NCBI RefSeq assembly: GCF_900101115.1
Contig: NZ_FNFU01000009.1
Span: 83,834-118,274, forward strand
DNA from: Cryobacterium psychrotolerans
GTDB taxonomy: Bacteria; Actinomycetota; Actinomycetes; Actinomycetales; Microbacteriaceae
DNA: 34,441 bases
Direction of reading: 5' to 3'
Part shown: piece by piece, positions 7,901 through 15,653 of the stretch
How the letters are laid out: every line of letters starts with the position of its first letter
Position numbering within the stretch: the first letter of the stretch is position 1
Position numbers and translations under genes: made by a program
Notes under the pieces: generated by a model
The model's database searches: none
Seen by the model: the letters and a program-made list of their open reading frames with translations, nothing else
What the model was told of the DNA's origin: nothing

Positions 7901-8572
7901 GTGGCCGAGTCATCCACCCGCACCGTGGAACGCGCCCTCAGCCTGCTCGCCGTGATCTGCGATGGGGACGGCCTCACCCTGTCCGCGAGTTCCCGCGCCG
8001 TCGACCTCTCGCCGAGCACCGCGCTTCGCCTGTTGCGCACCCTCGAGACGAGCGGGTTTGTTCGGAAGGACGATGACGGCGGCTACCGGCCGGGCAGCCG
8101 TTTGATCCAACTCGGCGCACAGTCCCTGAGCAACGAGTCCCTCGCCCCGCTCTGTCGCCCGGTGATGGAAGACCTCGTCGCCGCGACCGGCGAATCCGTC
8201 TACCTGAGTGTAGAAGGCCACGCCCACACCGCGTTGTACCTCGCCATCGTCGAGGGCACGCACTCGGTCCGGCACGCCAGCTGGGTCGGCCGAACGGTTC
8301 CGCTCGACCAGTCGGCCTCCGGCCAGGTGCTGGCCGGCCGGACGCCCGCCGAGGGCTATGTCGTCGTTGAACGCGGCGTCGAAACCGATGTCACCGCAAT
8401 CGCCGCCCCGATCCGCTCCGCCGATCGCGTCGTGGCCGCCCTCAGCCTGGTCATCCCGAGCTACCGGGTCGCCCCCGCCGATATCGAACGCTACGGCCCC
8501 CTGCTCGTCACCGCGGCCGCCCGCGTATCCGCCGGCCTCGGCGCATCCACCCAAGGAGACACCGATGTCTGA
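7901..8572 (+). CDS. IclR family regulator, first gene of the hutU operon
   Basis: The 223-residue protein starts at GTG 7901 behind GAAGGAGC. It has a winged helix (about residues 5-65: [43 protein letters not shown]) and an IclR effector domain that is shorter than that of the first IclR protein. Its stop overlaps the hutU start by 8 nt (ATGTCTGA), so it is co-translated with hutU. It is probably an autoregulating controller of this operon, responding to urocanate or a later intermediate. Two different IclR regulators in one hut region suggest separate control of hutH and the rest. Confidence 0.85.
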   Translation: MAESSTRTVERALSLLAVICDGDGLTLSASSRAVDLSPSTALRLLRTLETSGFVRKDDDGGYRPGSRLIQLGAQSLSNESLAPLCRPVMEDLVAATGESVYLSVEGHAHTALYLAIVEGTHSVRHASWVGRTVPLDQSASGQVLAGRTPAEGYVVVERGVETDVTAIAAPIRSADRVVAALSLVIPSYRVAPADIERYGPLLVTAAARVSAGLGASTQGDTDV

Positions 8573-10220
8573 ATCCCGCCCCGTACGCGCCGCCCGCGGA
8601 ACCGAGCTGACCGCGAAGAGCTGGCAGACCGAGGGTGCGCTGCGGATGCTGATGAACAACCTCGACCCCGAGGTCGCCGAGCACCCGGAGAACCTCGTCG
8701 TCTATGGCGGAACGGGCAAGGCCGCCCGTAACTGGGAGGCCTACGACGCCATCGTGCGCACCCTCACCACGCTGGAGAAGGACGAGACCCTGCTCGTGCA
8801 GTCCGGCAAGCCGGTGGGCGTGTTCCGTACCAACGAGTGGGCGCCTCGGGTGCTCATCGCCAATTCCAACCTCGTGGGCGACTGGGCCACCTGGCCGGAG
8901 TTCCGCCGGCTCGAGGCCCTCGGCCTGACGATGTACGGCCAGATGACGGCCGGCTCGTGGATCTACATCGGCACCCAGGGCATCCTGCAGGGCACCTACG
9001 AGACCTTCGCCGCCGTCGCCGCGAAGAGGTTCGGTGGGACACTGGCCGGCACCCTCACCCTCACCGGCGGCGCCGGCGGCATGGGCGGCGCGCAGCCGCT
9101 CGCCGTCACGATGAACGAGGGCGCCGTGCTCATCGTCGACGTCGACGAGTCCCGGCTGCAGCGCCGCGTCGATCACGGCTACCTCGACGAACTGGCGACC
9201 GACCAGGACGACGCCATCGCCCGGGTGCTCGCCGCCAAGTCCGAGAAGCGCGCCCTCTCGGTCGGCCTGGTCGGCAACGCCGCGACCGTGTTCCCCGAGC
9301 TGCTCGCCCGCAAGGTTCCGATCGACATCGTCACCGACCAGACCAGCGCGCACGACCCGCTGTCCTACCTGCCGGAGGGCGTCAGCGTGGAGGAATGGCA
9401 CAGCTACGCGGCCGCCCAGCCCGAGGAGTTCACCGAGCGGGCAAGGGCATCCATGGCGAAGCAGGTGAAGGCCATGGTCGAGTTCCAGGATGCCGGTGCC
9501 GAGGTCTTCGACTACGGCAACTCGATCCGCGCCGAGGCCGAACTCGGCGGCTACGACCGCGCGTTCGCGTTCCCCGGGTTCGTGCCCGCGTACATCCGCC
9601 CGCTCTTCGCCGAGGGCAAGGGGCCGTTCCGCTGGGTGGCGCTGTCGGGCGACCCGGCCGACATCGCGGCCACCGACAAGGCCATCGTCGAACTGTTCCC
9701 GGAGGACGAGCACCTGCGCCGGTGGATCACGAAGGCGCGGGAGTTGGTGCACTTCGAGGGCCTGCCGGCCCGGATCTGCTGGCTCGGCTACAAGGAACGC
9801 CACCTCGCCGGGCTCAAGTTCAACGAGATGGTCGCCTCGGGCGAGCTCAGCGCACCGATCGTGATCGGCCGCGACCACCTCGACTCCGGCTCGGTCGCCT
9901 CGCCGTACCGGGAGACCGAGGGCATGAAGGACGGCTCCGACGCGATCGCCGACTGGCCGCTGCTGAACGCCCTGCTGAACACCGCGTCGGGCGCCACCTG
10001 GGTCTCGATCCACCACGGCGGCGGCGTCGGCATCGGCCGCAGCATCCACGCCGGCCAGGTCATCGTCGCCGACGGCACCGCGCTGGCCGCCGAGAAGATC
10101 GAGCGCGTGCTCACCAACGACCCCGGCACCGGAGTGATGCGCCACGTCGACGCCGGCTACGGGCGAGCCGAAGAGGTCGCCAGGGAACGGGGCCTCCGCG
10201 TGCCGATGATGGAGTCCTGA
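8565..10220 (+). CDS. hutU: Urocanate hydratase (urocanase)
   Basis: The 551-residue enzyme hydrates urocanate to 4-imidazolone-5-propionate using tightly bound NAD+. It has the glycine-rich NAD loop [11 protein letters not shown] (167-177), the active-site stretch [16 protein letters not shown] (397-412) with Cys405, and [15 protein letters not shown] (477-491). Length is normal for the family. A Shine-Dalgarno sequence AAGGAGAC (8552-8559) precedes the ATG at 8565, which lies inside the end of the upstream iclR gene. It is the first catabolic gene of the operon and supplies the substrate of HutI, encoded three genes later. Within the signature, Lys410 stands where the Pseudomonas enzyme has a small residue. 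Confidence 0.96.
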   Translation: MSESRPVRAARGTELTAKSWQTEGALRMLMNNLDPEVAEHPENLVVYGGTGKAARNWEAYDAIVRTLTTLEKDETLLVQSGKPVGVFRTNEWAPRVLIANSNLVGDWATWPEFRRLEALGLTMYGQMTAGSWIYIGTQGILQGTYETFAAVAAKRFGGTLAGTLTLTGGAGGMGGAQPLAVTMNEGAVLIVDVDESRLQRRVDHGYLDELATDQDDAIARVLAAKSEKRALSVGLVGNAATVFPELLARKVPIDIVTDQTSAHDPLSYLPEGVSVEEWHSYAAAQPEEFTERARASMAKQVKAMVEFQDAGAEVFDYGNSIRAEAELGGYDRAFAFPGFVPAYIRPLFAEGKGPFRWVALSGDPADIAATDKAIVELFPEDEHLRRWITKARELVHFEGLPARICWLGYKERHLAGLKFNEMVASGELSAPIVIGRDHLDSGSVASPYRETEGMKDGSDAIADWPLLNALLNTASGATWVSIHHGGGVGIGRSIHAGQVIVADGTALAAEKIERVLTNDPGTGVMRHVDAGYGRAEEVARERGLRVPMMES

Positions 10221-10243
10221 TGACCACGCCGGCTCGTTTCCCT

Positions 10244-10304
10244 CGTGAGGGGTCGCATATCGACGTTCCCGGGGCCAACGAAGGTCGATATGCGACCCCT
10301 CACG
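10244..10304. repeat. Long palindrome, copy 1 of a dispersed element
   Basis: The 21-bp arms 10244-10264 and 10284-10304 pair perfectly (core GAGGGGTCGCATATCGAC). After one mismatch the pairing continues inward, leaving an 11-nt loop at 10269-10279. It fills most of the 103-bp gap between hutU and the M20 gene, inside the operon. It could attenuate transcription or stabilise the upstream mRNA. The same element with compensatory changes lies at 22382-22444. Confidence 0.8.
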
Positions 10305-10323
10305 GGATTAAGGCGGTCCACCG

Positions 10324-11538
10324 ATGAGCGAGCTCCTCGCGGACGGCATGCTGGCCGGCCTCGACGAGATCGCCGGGACCGGCCGGGATGCCCGCCGCGG
10401 GGGCTACTCCCGGCACGTCTGGCAGGCCGCCGAGCTCGAACTGCGCGCCTGGTTCGTCGAACGCGCCGGGCGCATCGGGCTCGATATCGAGACTGACCGC
10501 AACGGCAACATCTGGGCCTGGTGGGGAACTCCCGGCCCGGATGCCGTCGTCACCGGCAGCCACCTCGACTCCGTCCCCGGCGGCGGCGCCTACGACGGCC
10601 CGCTCGGCGTCGTGTCGGCGCTCGACGCCATCGCCCGGCTGCAGGCGGCCGGCTTCACGCCGTCGCGCCCCTGCGCCATCCTCGTCTTCGCGGAGGAGGA
10701 GGGCTCCCGGTTCGGCATCGCCTGCCTCGGCTCGAGGCTCATGACCGGGGCGCTGGGCGCAGACCGCGCCCGGGCCCTCGTCGACGCCGACGGGGTGACG
10801 TTAGCCGAGGCAGCCGTTCGCGCCGGACTCGACCCCGCGCACCTCGGAACCGACCGGGAGGCACTGGAGCGGATCGGCCTGTTCGTCGAACTGCACGTCG
10901 AGCAGGGCCGCGGCCTGATCGAGCTCGGGCAGCCGGTGGCCGTGGCCTCGTCGATCCTCGCCCACGGCCGCTGGCGCCTCACCGTGACCGGCCGGGGCAA
11001 CCACGCCGGCGCCACCCTGATGGCCGACCGGCGCGACCCGATGGTGGCGGCCGCCCGCGCCGTGCTCGCGGTGCAGGACGCGGCCTCGGCTCGCCCGGGC
11101 ACGCGCGCCACCGTCGGCCGGATGAACATCGTCCCCGGCGGCACGAACGTGATCGCGTCGAGCGTGCAGGCCTGGCTTGACGCCCGGGCCGAGACCGACG
11201 AGGAGACCCGCGCGCTGCTGGGCGAGATCACCGCCTTGGTCGACGAGGCCGTGGCGGAAAACGGATGCTCCGTCGCCGTTGTCGAGGAATCCTGGGCCGG
11301 CTCGGTGCACTTCGACCCCGAGCTGCGCGACCGGTTCAGTGCGGCGCTCGGCGGCGTGCCCGCCCTGCCGACCGGGGCCGGCCACGACGCCGGGGTGCTC
11401 GCGGCGAGCGTGCCGAGCGCGATGCTCTTCGTGCGGAACCCCACCGGCATCTCGCACTCGCCGGAGGAGTTCGCCACGGCCGACGACTGCGTCGCCGGCG
11501 TCGAGGCGCTCGAGAAGCTGCTGCGGACGCTGCTGTGA
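10324..11538 (+). CDS. M20 family amidohydrolase (allantoate amidohydrolase / carbamoylase type), probable HutG substitute
   Basis: The 404-residue protein belongs to the M20 group that contains allantoate amidohydrolase and N-carbamoyl-L-amino-acid hydrolase. Metal ligands are in order: GSHLDSV, GGAYDGPLG, EEEGSRFG, ELHVEQG and a C-terminal GISHSPEE. The dimerisation domain with GRGNHAGATLMADRRDP is also present. It lies between hutU and hutF, and its stop overlaps the hutF start by 4 nt. No HutG (formylglutamate deformylase or formimidoylglutamase) is seen, so the natural inference is that it cleaves N-formyl-L-glutamate from HutF to glutamate and formate. Annotation as allantoate amidohydrolase would be misleading, since no purine or allantoin genes are nearby. 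Confidence 0.85.
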   Translation: MSELLADGMLAGLDEIAGTGRDARRGGYSRHVWQAAELELRAWFVERAGRIGLDIETDRNGNIWAWWGTPGPDAVVTGSHLDSVPGGGAYDGPLGVVSALDAIARLQAAGFTPSRPCAILVFAEEEGSRFGIACLGSRLMTGALGADRARALVDADGVTLAEAAVRAGLDPAHLGTDREALERIGLFVELHVEQGRGLIELGQPVAVASSILAHGRWRLTVTGRGNHAGATLMADRRDPMVAAARAVLAVQDAASARPGTRATVGRMNIVPGGTNVIASSVQAWLDARAETDEETRALLGEITALVDEAVAENGCSVAVVEESWAGSVHFDPELRDRFSAALGGVPALPTGAGHDAGVLAASVPSAMLFVRNPTGISHSPEEFATADDCVAGVEALEKLLRTLL

Positions 11539-13049
11539 GCGGGGCGGGCGCGAGCGGCGCAGGTGCGAGCGGCGCGGCTGGAAGCGGCGCGGCGAGCTAT
11601 TCGCCGCGTGACGCGACCGGCGCGCCGGAGCCGGTCGCCTATTGGTGCGAGACCCTGCTCGTCGACGGCGTGCCGACGCCCGGTGTCCGCCTCGAGGTCG
11701 GCGCCGACGGACGCTTGTCCGGCGTCACGGGCGGCGCCGAGCCGCTGCCGGGTGACGTGCGCCTCGGCACCGTGCTGCCGGGCATGGCCAACGCGCATTC
11801 GCATGCGTTCCACCGCGCGCTCCGCGGCCGCACCCACGCGGACGTGGGCGACTTCTGGCAGTGGCGGGAGGCGATGTACCTCGCCGCCGGCCGGCTCGAC
11901 CCCGACCGGTACTACGCGCTCGCCCGAGCCGTGTTCGCCGAGATGCTGGTCAGCGGCTGGACCGCGGTCGGCGAGTTCCACTACGTGCACCACCGCCCGG
12001 ATGGCTCCCGGTACCCGCGCGAGCACGCCATGGAGCTCGCGCTGGCGGCGGCGGCGCGCGATGTGGGCATCCGTCTCGTGCTGCTCGACACCGTCTACCT
12101 GGCCGGCGGCATCGGGCGCCCGCTCGCGCCGGAGCAGCGCGCCTTCGACGATGGTTCGGCGGCGGGCTGGCTGGAACGCTGGAACGCCCTGGGCGAGGCC
12201 CTCGGCGCGGATCCGGACGCCCGGGTCAGCCTCGGCGCGGCAATCCACTCCGTGAGGGCCGTACCGCCGGACGCGATTCGGCAGGTGCTGGCCGGTCTGC
12301 CTCCGGCGGTGCCGCTGCACATCCACCTCTCCGAGCAGCCGCAGGAAAACGCGGACTGCCTGACCGAATACGGCCGGACCCCGGCCGGCGTGCTCGCCGG
12401 CCTCGGCGCGCTCACGCCGCGGCTGAGTGTCGTGCACGCCACCCACCTCAGCGACGAGGACGTGACGCTGATCGGGGCCGCCGGCGCGACTGTCGTGATG
12501 TGCCCGACCACGGAGGCCGACCTCGGCGACGGGATCGGCCCGGCGCGCCGTCTCAGCGATGCCGGCGCGCCGATCGCCCTCGGTTCCGACCAGAACGCCG
12601 TCGTCGACCCGATGCTCGAGATGCGCGGCCTCGAGGCCGGCGAACGGCTGGCCTCCGGCGAGCGCGGACGGTTCGACCCGGCCTCCCTCCTGGCCGCCGC
12701 GTCGACCAACGGCTACGCCTCCCTCGGGCTCGGCGAGAACCGGCTGCGCCCGGGCGACCTGTGCGACCTCGTCGAGCTGTCGACGCGGAGCGTCCGCACC
12801 GTCGGGTCGGCGCCGGCCCAGCTTCCGCTCACCGCGACGGCATCCGACGTGCTGCGGGTGATCGTGCACGGCGTGATCGTCGCCGACTCCGGGCGGCTCG
12901 TGCCCGCCGATCTCGTCTCCGCCGACGGCGCGGCCGACCGGTTGCCGGAGACACTGCTGCGGGAGGCCCTCGCCGCCCTCGAAACAGCCCTGCCCACCCG
13001 TGACCCAGCACCGCCCACGCATGACGCCACCTCGGGAGACACCGCATGA
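11535..13049 (+). CDS. hutF: Formimidoylglutamate deiminase
   Basis: The 504-residue amidohydrolase-superfamily enzyme converts N-formimidoyl-L-glutamate to N-formyl-L-glutamate and ammonia. Zinc ligands and catalytic residues fit: NAHSHAFHRA (His88, His90), AIHSVRAV (His238), HLSEQ (Glu267), HATHLS (His301) and GSDQNAV (Asp352). The start is a GTG overlapping the previous stop (GTGA). It gives an N-terminus of about 20 Gly/Ser/Ala residues in GASGA repeats before homology begins, which is unusual, but no other in-frame start is evident. The gene ends in an ATGA overlap with hutI. HutF shows that this organism uses the formylglutamate route, not direct release of formamide. Confidence 0.93.
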   Translation: MSGAGASGAGASGAAGSGAASYSPRDATGAPEPVAYWCETLLVDGVPTPGVRLEVGADGRLSGVTGGAEPLPGDVRLGTVLPGMANAHSHAFHRALRGRTHADVGDFWQWREAMYLAAGRLDPDRYYALARAVFAEMLVSGWTAVGEFHYVHHRPDGSRYPREHAMELALAAAARDVGIRLVLLDTVYLAGGIGRPLAPEQRAFDDGSAAGWLERWNALGEALGADPDARVSLGAAIHSVRAVPPDAIRQVLAGLPPAVPLHIHLSEQPQENADCLTEYGRTPAGVLAGLGALTPRLSVVHATHLSDEDVTLIGAAGATVVMCPTTEADLGDGIGPARRLSDAGAPIALGSDQNAVVDPMLEMRGLEAGERLASGERGRFDPASLLAAASTNGYASLGLGENRLRPGDLCDLVELSTRSVRTVGSAPAQLPLTATASDVLRVIVHGVIVADSGRLVPADLVSADGAADRLPETLLREALAALETALPTRDPAPPTHDATSGDTA

Positions 13050-14224
13050 CCACCGAATTGATCACCGGCATCCGCGAGTTGACCACCCAGGCCGGCGACG
13101 GAGCGCGCCTGCGGGGTGCCGCGCTGGTCATCGAGGGTGGACGGATCGCCTGGATGGGCCCGGCGGCCGAGGCGCCGGCGGCCGATCGACGCACGGATGT
13201 CGGCGGTCGCGCCGCGCTCCCCGGCTGGGTGGACACGCACACCCACCTCGTCTTCGCGGGCGACCGGGCGGCGGAGTTCGAGGCCCGGATGGCCGGGCAG
13301 CGCTACGAGGCCGGCGGGATCAACACCACGGTGCAGGCGACGCGCGCGGCGACCGAGGAACAGCTGATCGGCAACGCGGCGCGGCTGCGCCGGGAGGCCG
13401 AAGCGCAGGGCACCACGTTCCTCGAGACCAAGACCGGCTACGGCCTCGACCTCGAGAGCGAAACCCGCTCGGCGAGCGCCGCGGCGGCCGTGGCCGACGT
13501 CGTCAGCTACCTCGGCGCGCACGTCGTGCCGCAGGGCGTCGACCGGCGCGACTACCTCGACCTCGTGATCGGCCCGATGCTCGCGGCGGTCGCCCCCTTC
13601 GTGCAGTACATCGACGCGTTCTGCGAGGCGGGCGCCTTCGACGTGGAGGAGACCCGCGAGGTGCTGCTCGCCGGCCGCGCCGCCGGCCTCGGCCTGCGCG
13701 TGCACGGCAACCAGCTCGGTTTCAGCGGCGGGGTGCGGCTCGCGGTCGAGCTGGGCGCTGCGAGCGTCGACCACTGCAACCACCTGGAGGCCGCGGACAT
13801 CGACGCGCTGGCGTCGTCGTCGACGGTGGCGACGCTGCTCCCCGCCTGCGACCTGTCCACGCGCGAACCGTTCCCGCCGGCCCGGCGGCTGCTCGACGCC
13901 GGCGCGAGCATCGCCCTGGCCACCAACTGCAACCCCGGCACGTCGTACACGACATCGATGCCCTACTGCGTGGCGACGGCGGTGCTGCAGATGGGGCTGA
14001 CGATCGAGGAGGCCGTCTGTGCCGCGACCCGCGGGGCCGCCCGGGCAGTGGGCCGCGAGCACGGGACGGATGCGGTGGGGTCGCTCCGCGTGGGCGGCCT
14101 GGCCGACCTGCAGGTGCTCGACGCGCCATCCGTTGCCCACCTCGCTTACCGCCCGGGGGTGCCCCTGACGGCTGCGGTGTGGCGGCGGGGAGTGCGACTC
14201 GAGTTCGGGCACCGGGGTGTCTGA
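13046..14224 (+). CDS. hutI: Imidazolonepropionase
   Basis: The 392-residue enzyme opens 4-imidazolone-5-propionate to N-formimidoyl-L-glutamate. Recognisable parts are the metal site PGWVDTHTHLVFAGDR (His65, His67), ETKTGYGLDLESE (127-139), RVHGNQLGFSGG (His220), VDHCNHLE (His243) and ATNCNPGTSYTTSMPY (292-307). At the position where amidohydrolases normally have a catalytic Asp, this protein has Asn294 (ATNCNPG). The ATG overlaps the hutF stop by 4 nt, and the stop overlaps the hutD start by 8 nt. Length matches the family. Confidence 0.94.
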   Translation: MTTELITGIRELTTQAGDGARLRGAALVIEGGRIAWMGPAAEAPAADRRTDVGGRAALPGWVDTHTHLVFAGDRAAEFEARMAGQRYEAGGINTTVQATRAATEEQLIGNAARLRREAEAQGTTFLETKTGYGLDLESETRSASAAAAVADVVSYLGAHVVPQGVDRRDYLDLVIGPMLAAVAPFVQYIDAFCEAGAFDVEETREVLLAGRAAGLGLRVHGNQLGFSGGVRLAVELGAASVDHCNHLEAADIDALASSSTVATLLPACDLSTREPFPPARRLLDAGASIALATNCNPGTSYTTSMPYCVATAVLQMGLTIEEAVCAATRGAARAVGREHGTDAVGSLRVGGLADLQVLDAPSVAHLAYRPGVPLTAAVWRRGVRLEFGHRGV

Positions 14225-14819
14225 GCCGTCCGCGGTGTCCGAGCCGTGCGCGGTGCGGGTGCTGACCGCGGCCAGCCGAGTCGCCGAGCCGTGGCGGAAC
14301 GGCGGAGGCGTGACCAGCGAGGTGGCGGCGCGTCCGATCGGGGGCGGCCCGGCCGGGTTCGACTGGCGGCTGAGCATCGCGACCGTCGCCGGGGACAACC
14401 CGTTCTCCGGCTACCCGGGCGTCGACCGGATGTTGATGGCCATCTCGCCGCAGGGGCTCGACCTGGTCGACGGGGGCGTCCCTGTGCACCTCGGGCAATT
14501 CGACGTGCACCGGTTCCCGGGCGAGAACGAGGTGGCTGCCGTTGCGGTGACCTCGCCGACGCTCGACCTCAACCTCAACCTCATGACCAGGCGTGGCCGG
14601 TGCGCCGGGTCGCTGCGTTCGGTGCACTTCTCCGGGCTCTGGACGGTGGAGGCCGGAGACGGGGAAGACCTCGCGCTCGTGGTTTTGGACGGGTCCCTCC
14701 GCCTGGGCGAGCGCACGCTGACCGCGCTGGATGCCGTGCTGCTCGAGCACGCCGGGCGGGCCCAGCTCGAGGGAACCGCGCGCGTTGCCCTGGCCCGGGT
14801 GGCGCGCATCCGTCACTGA
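14217..14819 (+). CDS. hutD: HutD family protein
   Basis: The 200-residue protein starts at GTG 14217 (8-nt overlap with hutI); a second GTG at 14235 is possible. HutD hallmarks are EPWRNGGGVTSEVAARP near the N-terminus (about residues 23-39), FDWRLSIATV and ENEVAAVAV-like segments of a double cupin. HutD sits in many hut operons and is thought to act as a sensor or governor that limits pathway output, possibly binding formimidoylglutamate; no enzymatic activity is established. It is the last gene of the operon and is convergent with the glycosyltransferase gene across a palindrome. Confidence 0.88.
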   Translation: MSEPSAVSEPCAVRVLTAASRVAEPWRNGGGVTSEVAARPIGGGPAGFDWRLSIATVAGDNPFSGYPGVDRMLMAISPQGLDLVDGGVPVHLGQFDVHRFPGENEVAAVAVTSPTLDLNLNLMTRRGRCAGSLRSVHFSGLWTVEAGDGEDLALVVLDGSLRLGERTLTALDAVLLEHAGRAQLEGTARVALARVARIRH

Positions 14820-14828
14820 CGTCCTCCG

Positions 14829-14898
14829 CCGAGATTGACGGTTCCGGTCGAGTTGCCCCGGCAGACCAGTCAAACTCGACCGGAACAGGCAAAGTCGG
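14829..14898. terminator. Palindrome between convergent hutD and glycosyltransferase genes
   Basis: The 14-bp arms GTTCCGGTCGAGTT (14841-14854) and its complement (14873-14886) pair perfectly around an 18-nt loop. Weaker pairing extends outward to 14829 and 14898, so the arms reach about 26 bp. The site lies between two gene ends and probably terminates transcription from both sides. The sequence differs from the 10244/22382 family. Confidence 0.6.
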
Positions 14899-14915
14899 CG
14901 CCCAACCCGACCCGG

Positions 14916-15653
14916 TCAGACCAGTGACTCCGCCCCACCGGCGAGACCGTCCGCCTGCCCGCGCAGGTAGCCGGCGAACCCGTCCGGCGCGCGCCCGTCG
15001 AGCCGCCCCGAGGTCAGCACCGGGATGAGCGCGGTGCGGATCTCGCTCACCCGGCGTGCACGCAGGGCCGAGACCAGCGACACGTCCTCGTGCCGCTGGA
15101 TGCAGGCGAACTCGCCGGCCTGGCGGTATCGATCGGCGCGCACGCCGAGGTTGGCACCGTGAATGTGCGGATGCCCCTCCGAAAGCCGGTGCTGCGCGGC
15201 CCACCGGTCCCGGGCCGCCTCCGGCAGGCAGTCGTCGGGCTCCACCGTTCCGAGCACGAGGTCCACGTCGTTGCGGGCGAACGCCAGCTGGGCCGTCAGC
15301 CAGTTGGGCGGCACCGCTGAGTCGGCATCCGTCGTCGCTATCCAGGTGTTGCCGGTGAAGTGAGCGGGCGTCGGCAGAAGATGCCGCACCCCGGCCCGGC
15401 GGGCGGCGCCGACGATCCCGCGGTCGGTGTGGAGGCGGGCGAAGTCGGGCCAGCCCGCGGCGACCCTGGCGGTCTGGTCAGTGCAGCGATCCAGCACGAT
15501 GACGACGGACACCATCGGTGGGGTCAGATCACGCACGGCGTGCACCTCGGCGATCGCCGCGGTCATCGCGTCGAGGCAGCGCGGCAGGAGCTCCTCCTCG
15601 TTCCGGGCGGGAATCACGACGACCAGCTCGTCGATCAGGCCCCGGCCGGTCAT
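14916..15653 (-). CDS. GT2-like glycosyltransferase
   Basis: The 245-residue protein has a GT-A fold: VVVIPARNEEELLPRCL (residues 11-27), a second strand VVIVLDRCTDQTA (51-63) and the nucleotide-sugar/metal motif TTDADS (108-113). HIHGANLGVRADRYRQAGEF and HEDVSLVSAL form the acceptor side. No membrane segments are visible, so it should be cytoplasmic. The ATG overlaps the stop of the deacetylase-methyltransferase gene (ATGA), making it the third gene of a tight operon. It probably transfers a sugar onto, or builds, the molecule that the other two proteins modify. Donor and acceptor are unknown. Confidence 0.82.
   Translation of the reverse strand: MTGRGLIDELVVVIPARNEEELLPRCLDAMTAAIAEVHAVRDLTPPMVSVVIVLDRCTDQTARVAAGWPDFARLHTDRGIVGAARRAGVRHLLPTPAHFTGNTWIATTDADSAVPPNWLTAQLAFARNDVDLVLGTVEPDDCLPEAARDRWAAQHRLSEGHPHIHGANLGVRADRYRQAGEFACIQRHEDVSLVSALRARRVSEIRTALIPVLTSGRLDGRAPDGFAGYLRGQADGLAGGAESLV

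Noticed and set aside
10324..11538. Allantoin degradation gene
   Set aside because: No other purine or allantoin gene is present, while the gene is embedded and overlapped in a hut operon.
10590..13022. Long minus-strand open frame opposite the M20, hutF and hutI genes
   Set aside because: It is antisense to well-recognised enzymes with intact motifs. High GC keeps such frames open, and its translation is Arg/Gly/His-rich without any domain.
12713..14398. Minus-strand open frame opposite hutI
   Set aside because: Antisense to hutI with the composition of a shadow frame and no recognisable motif.
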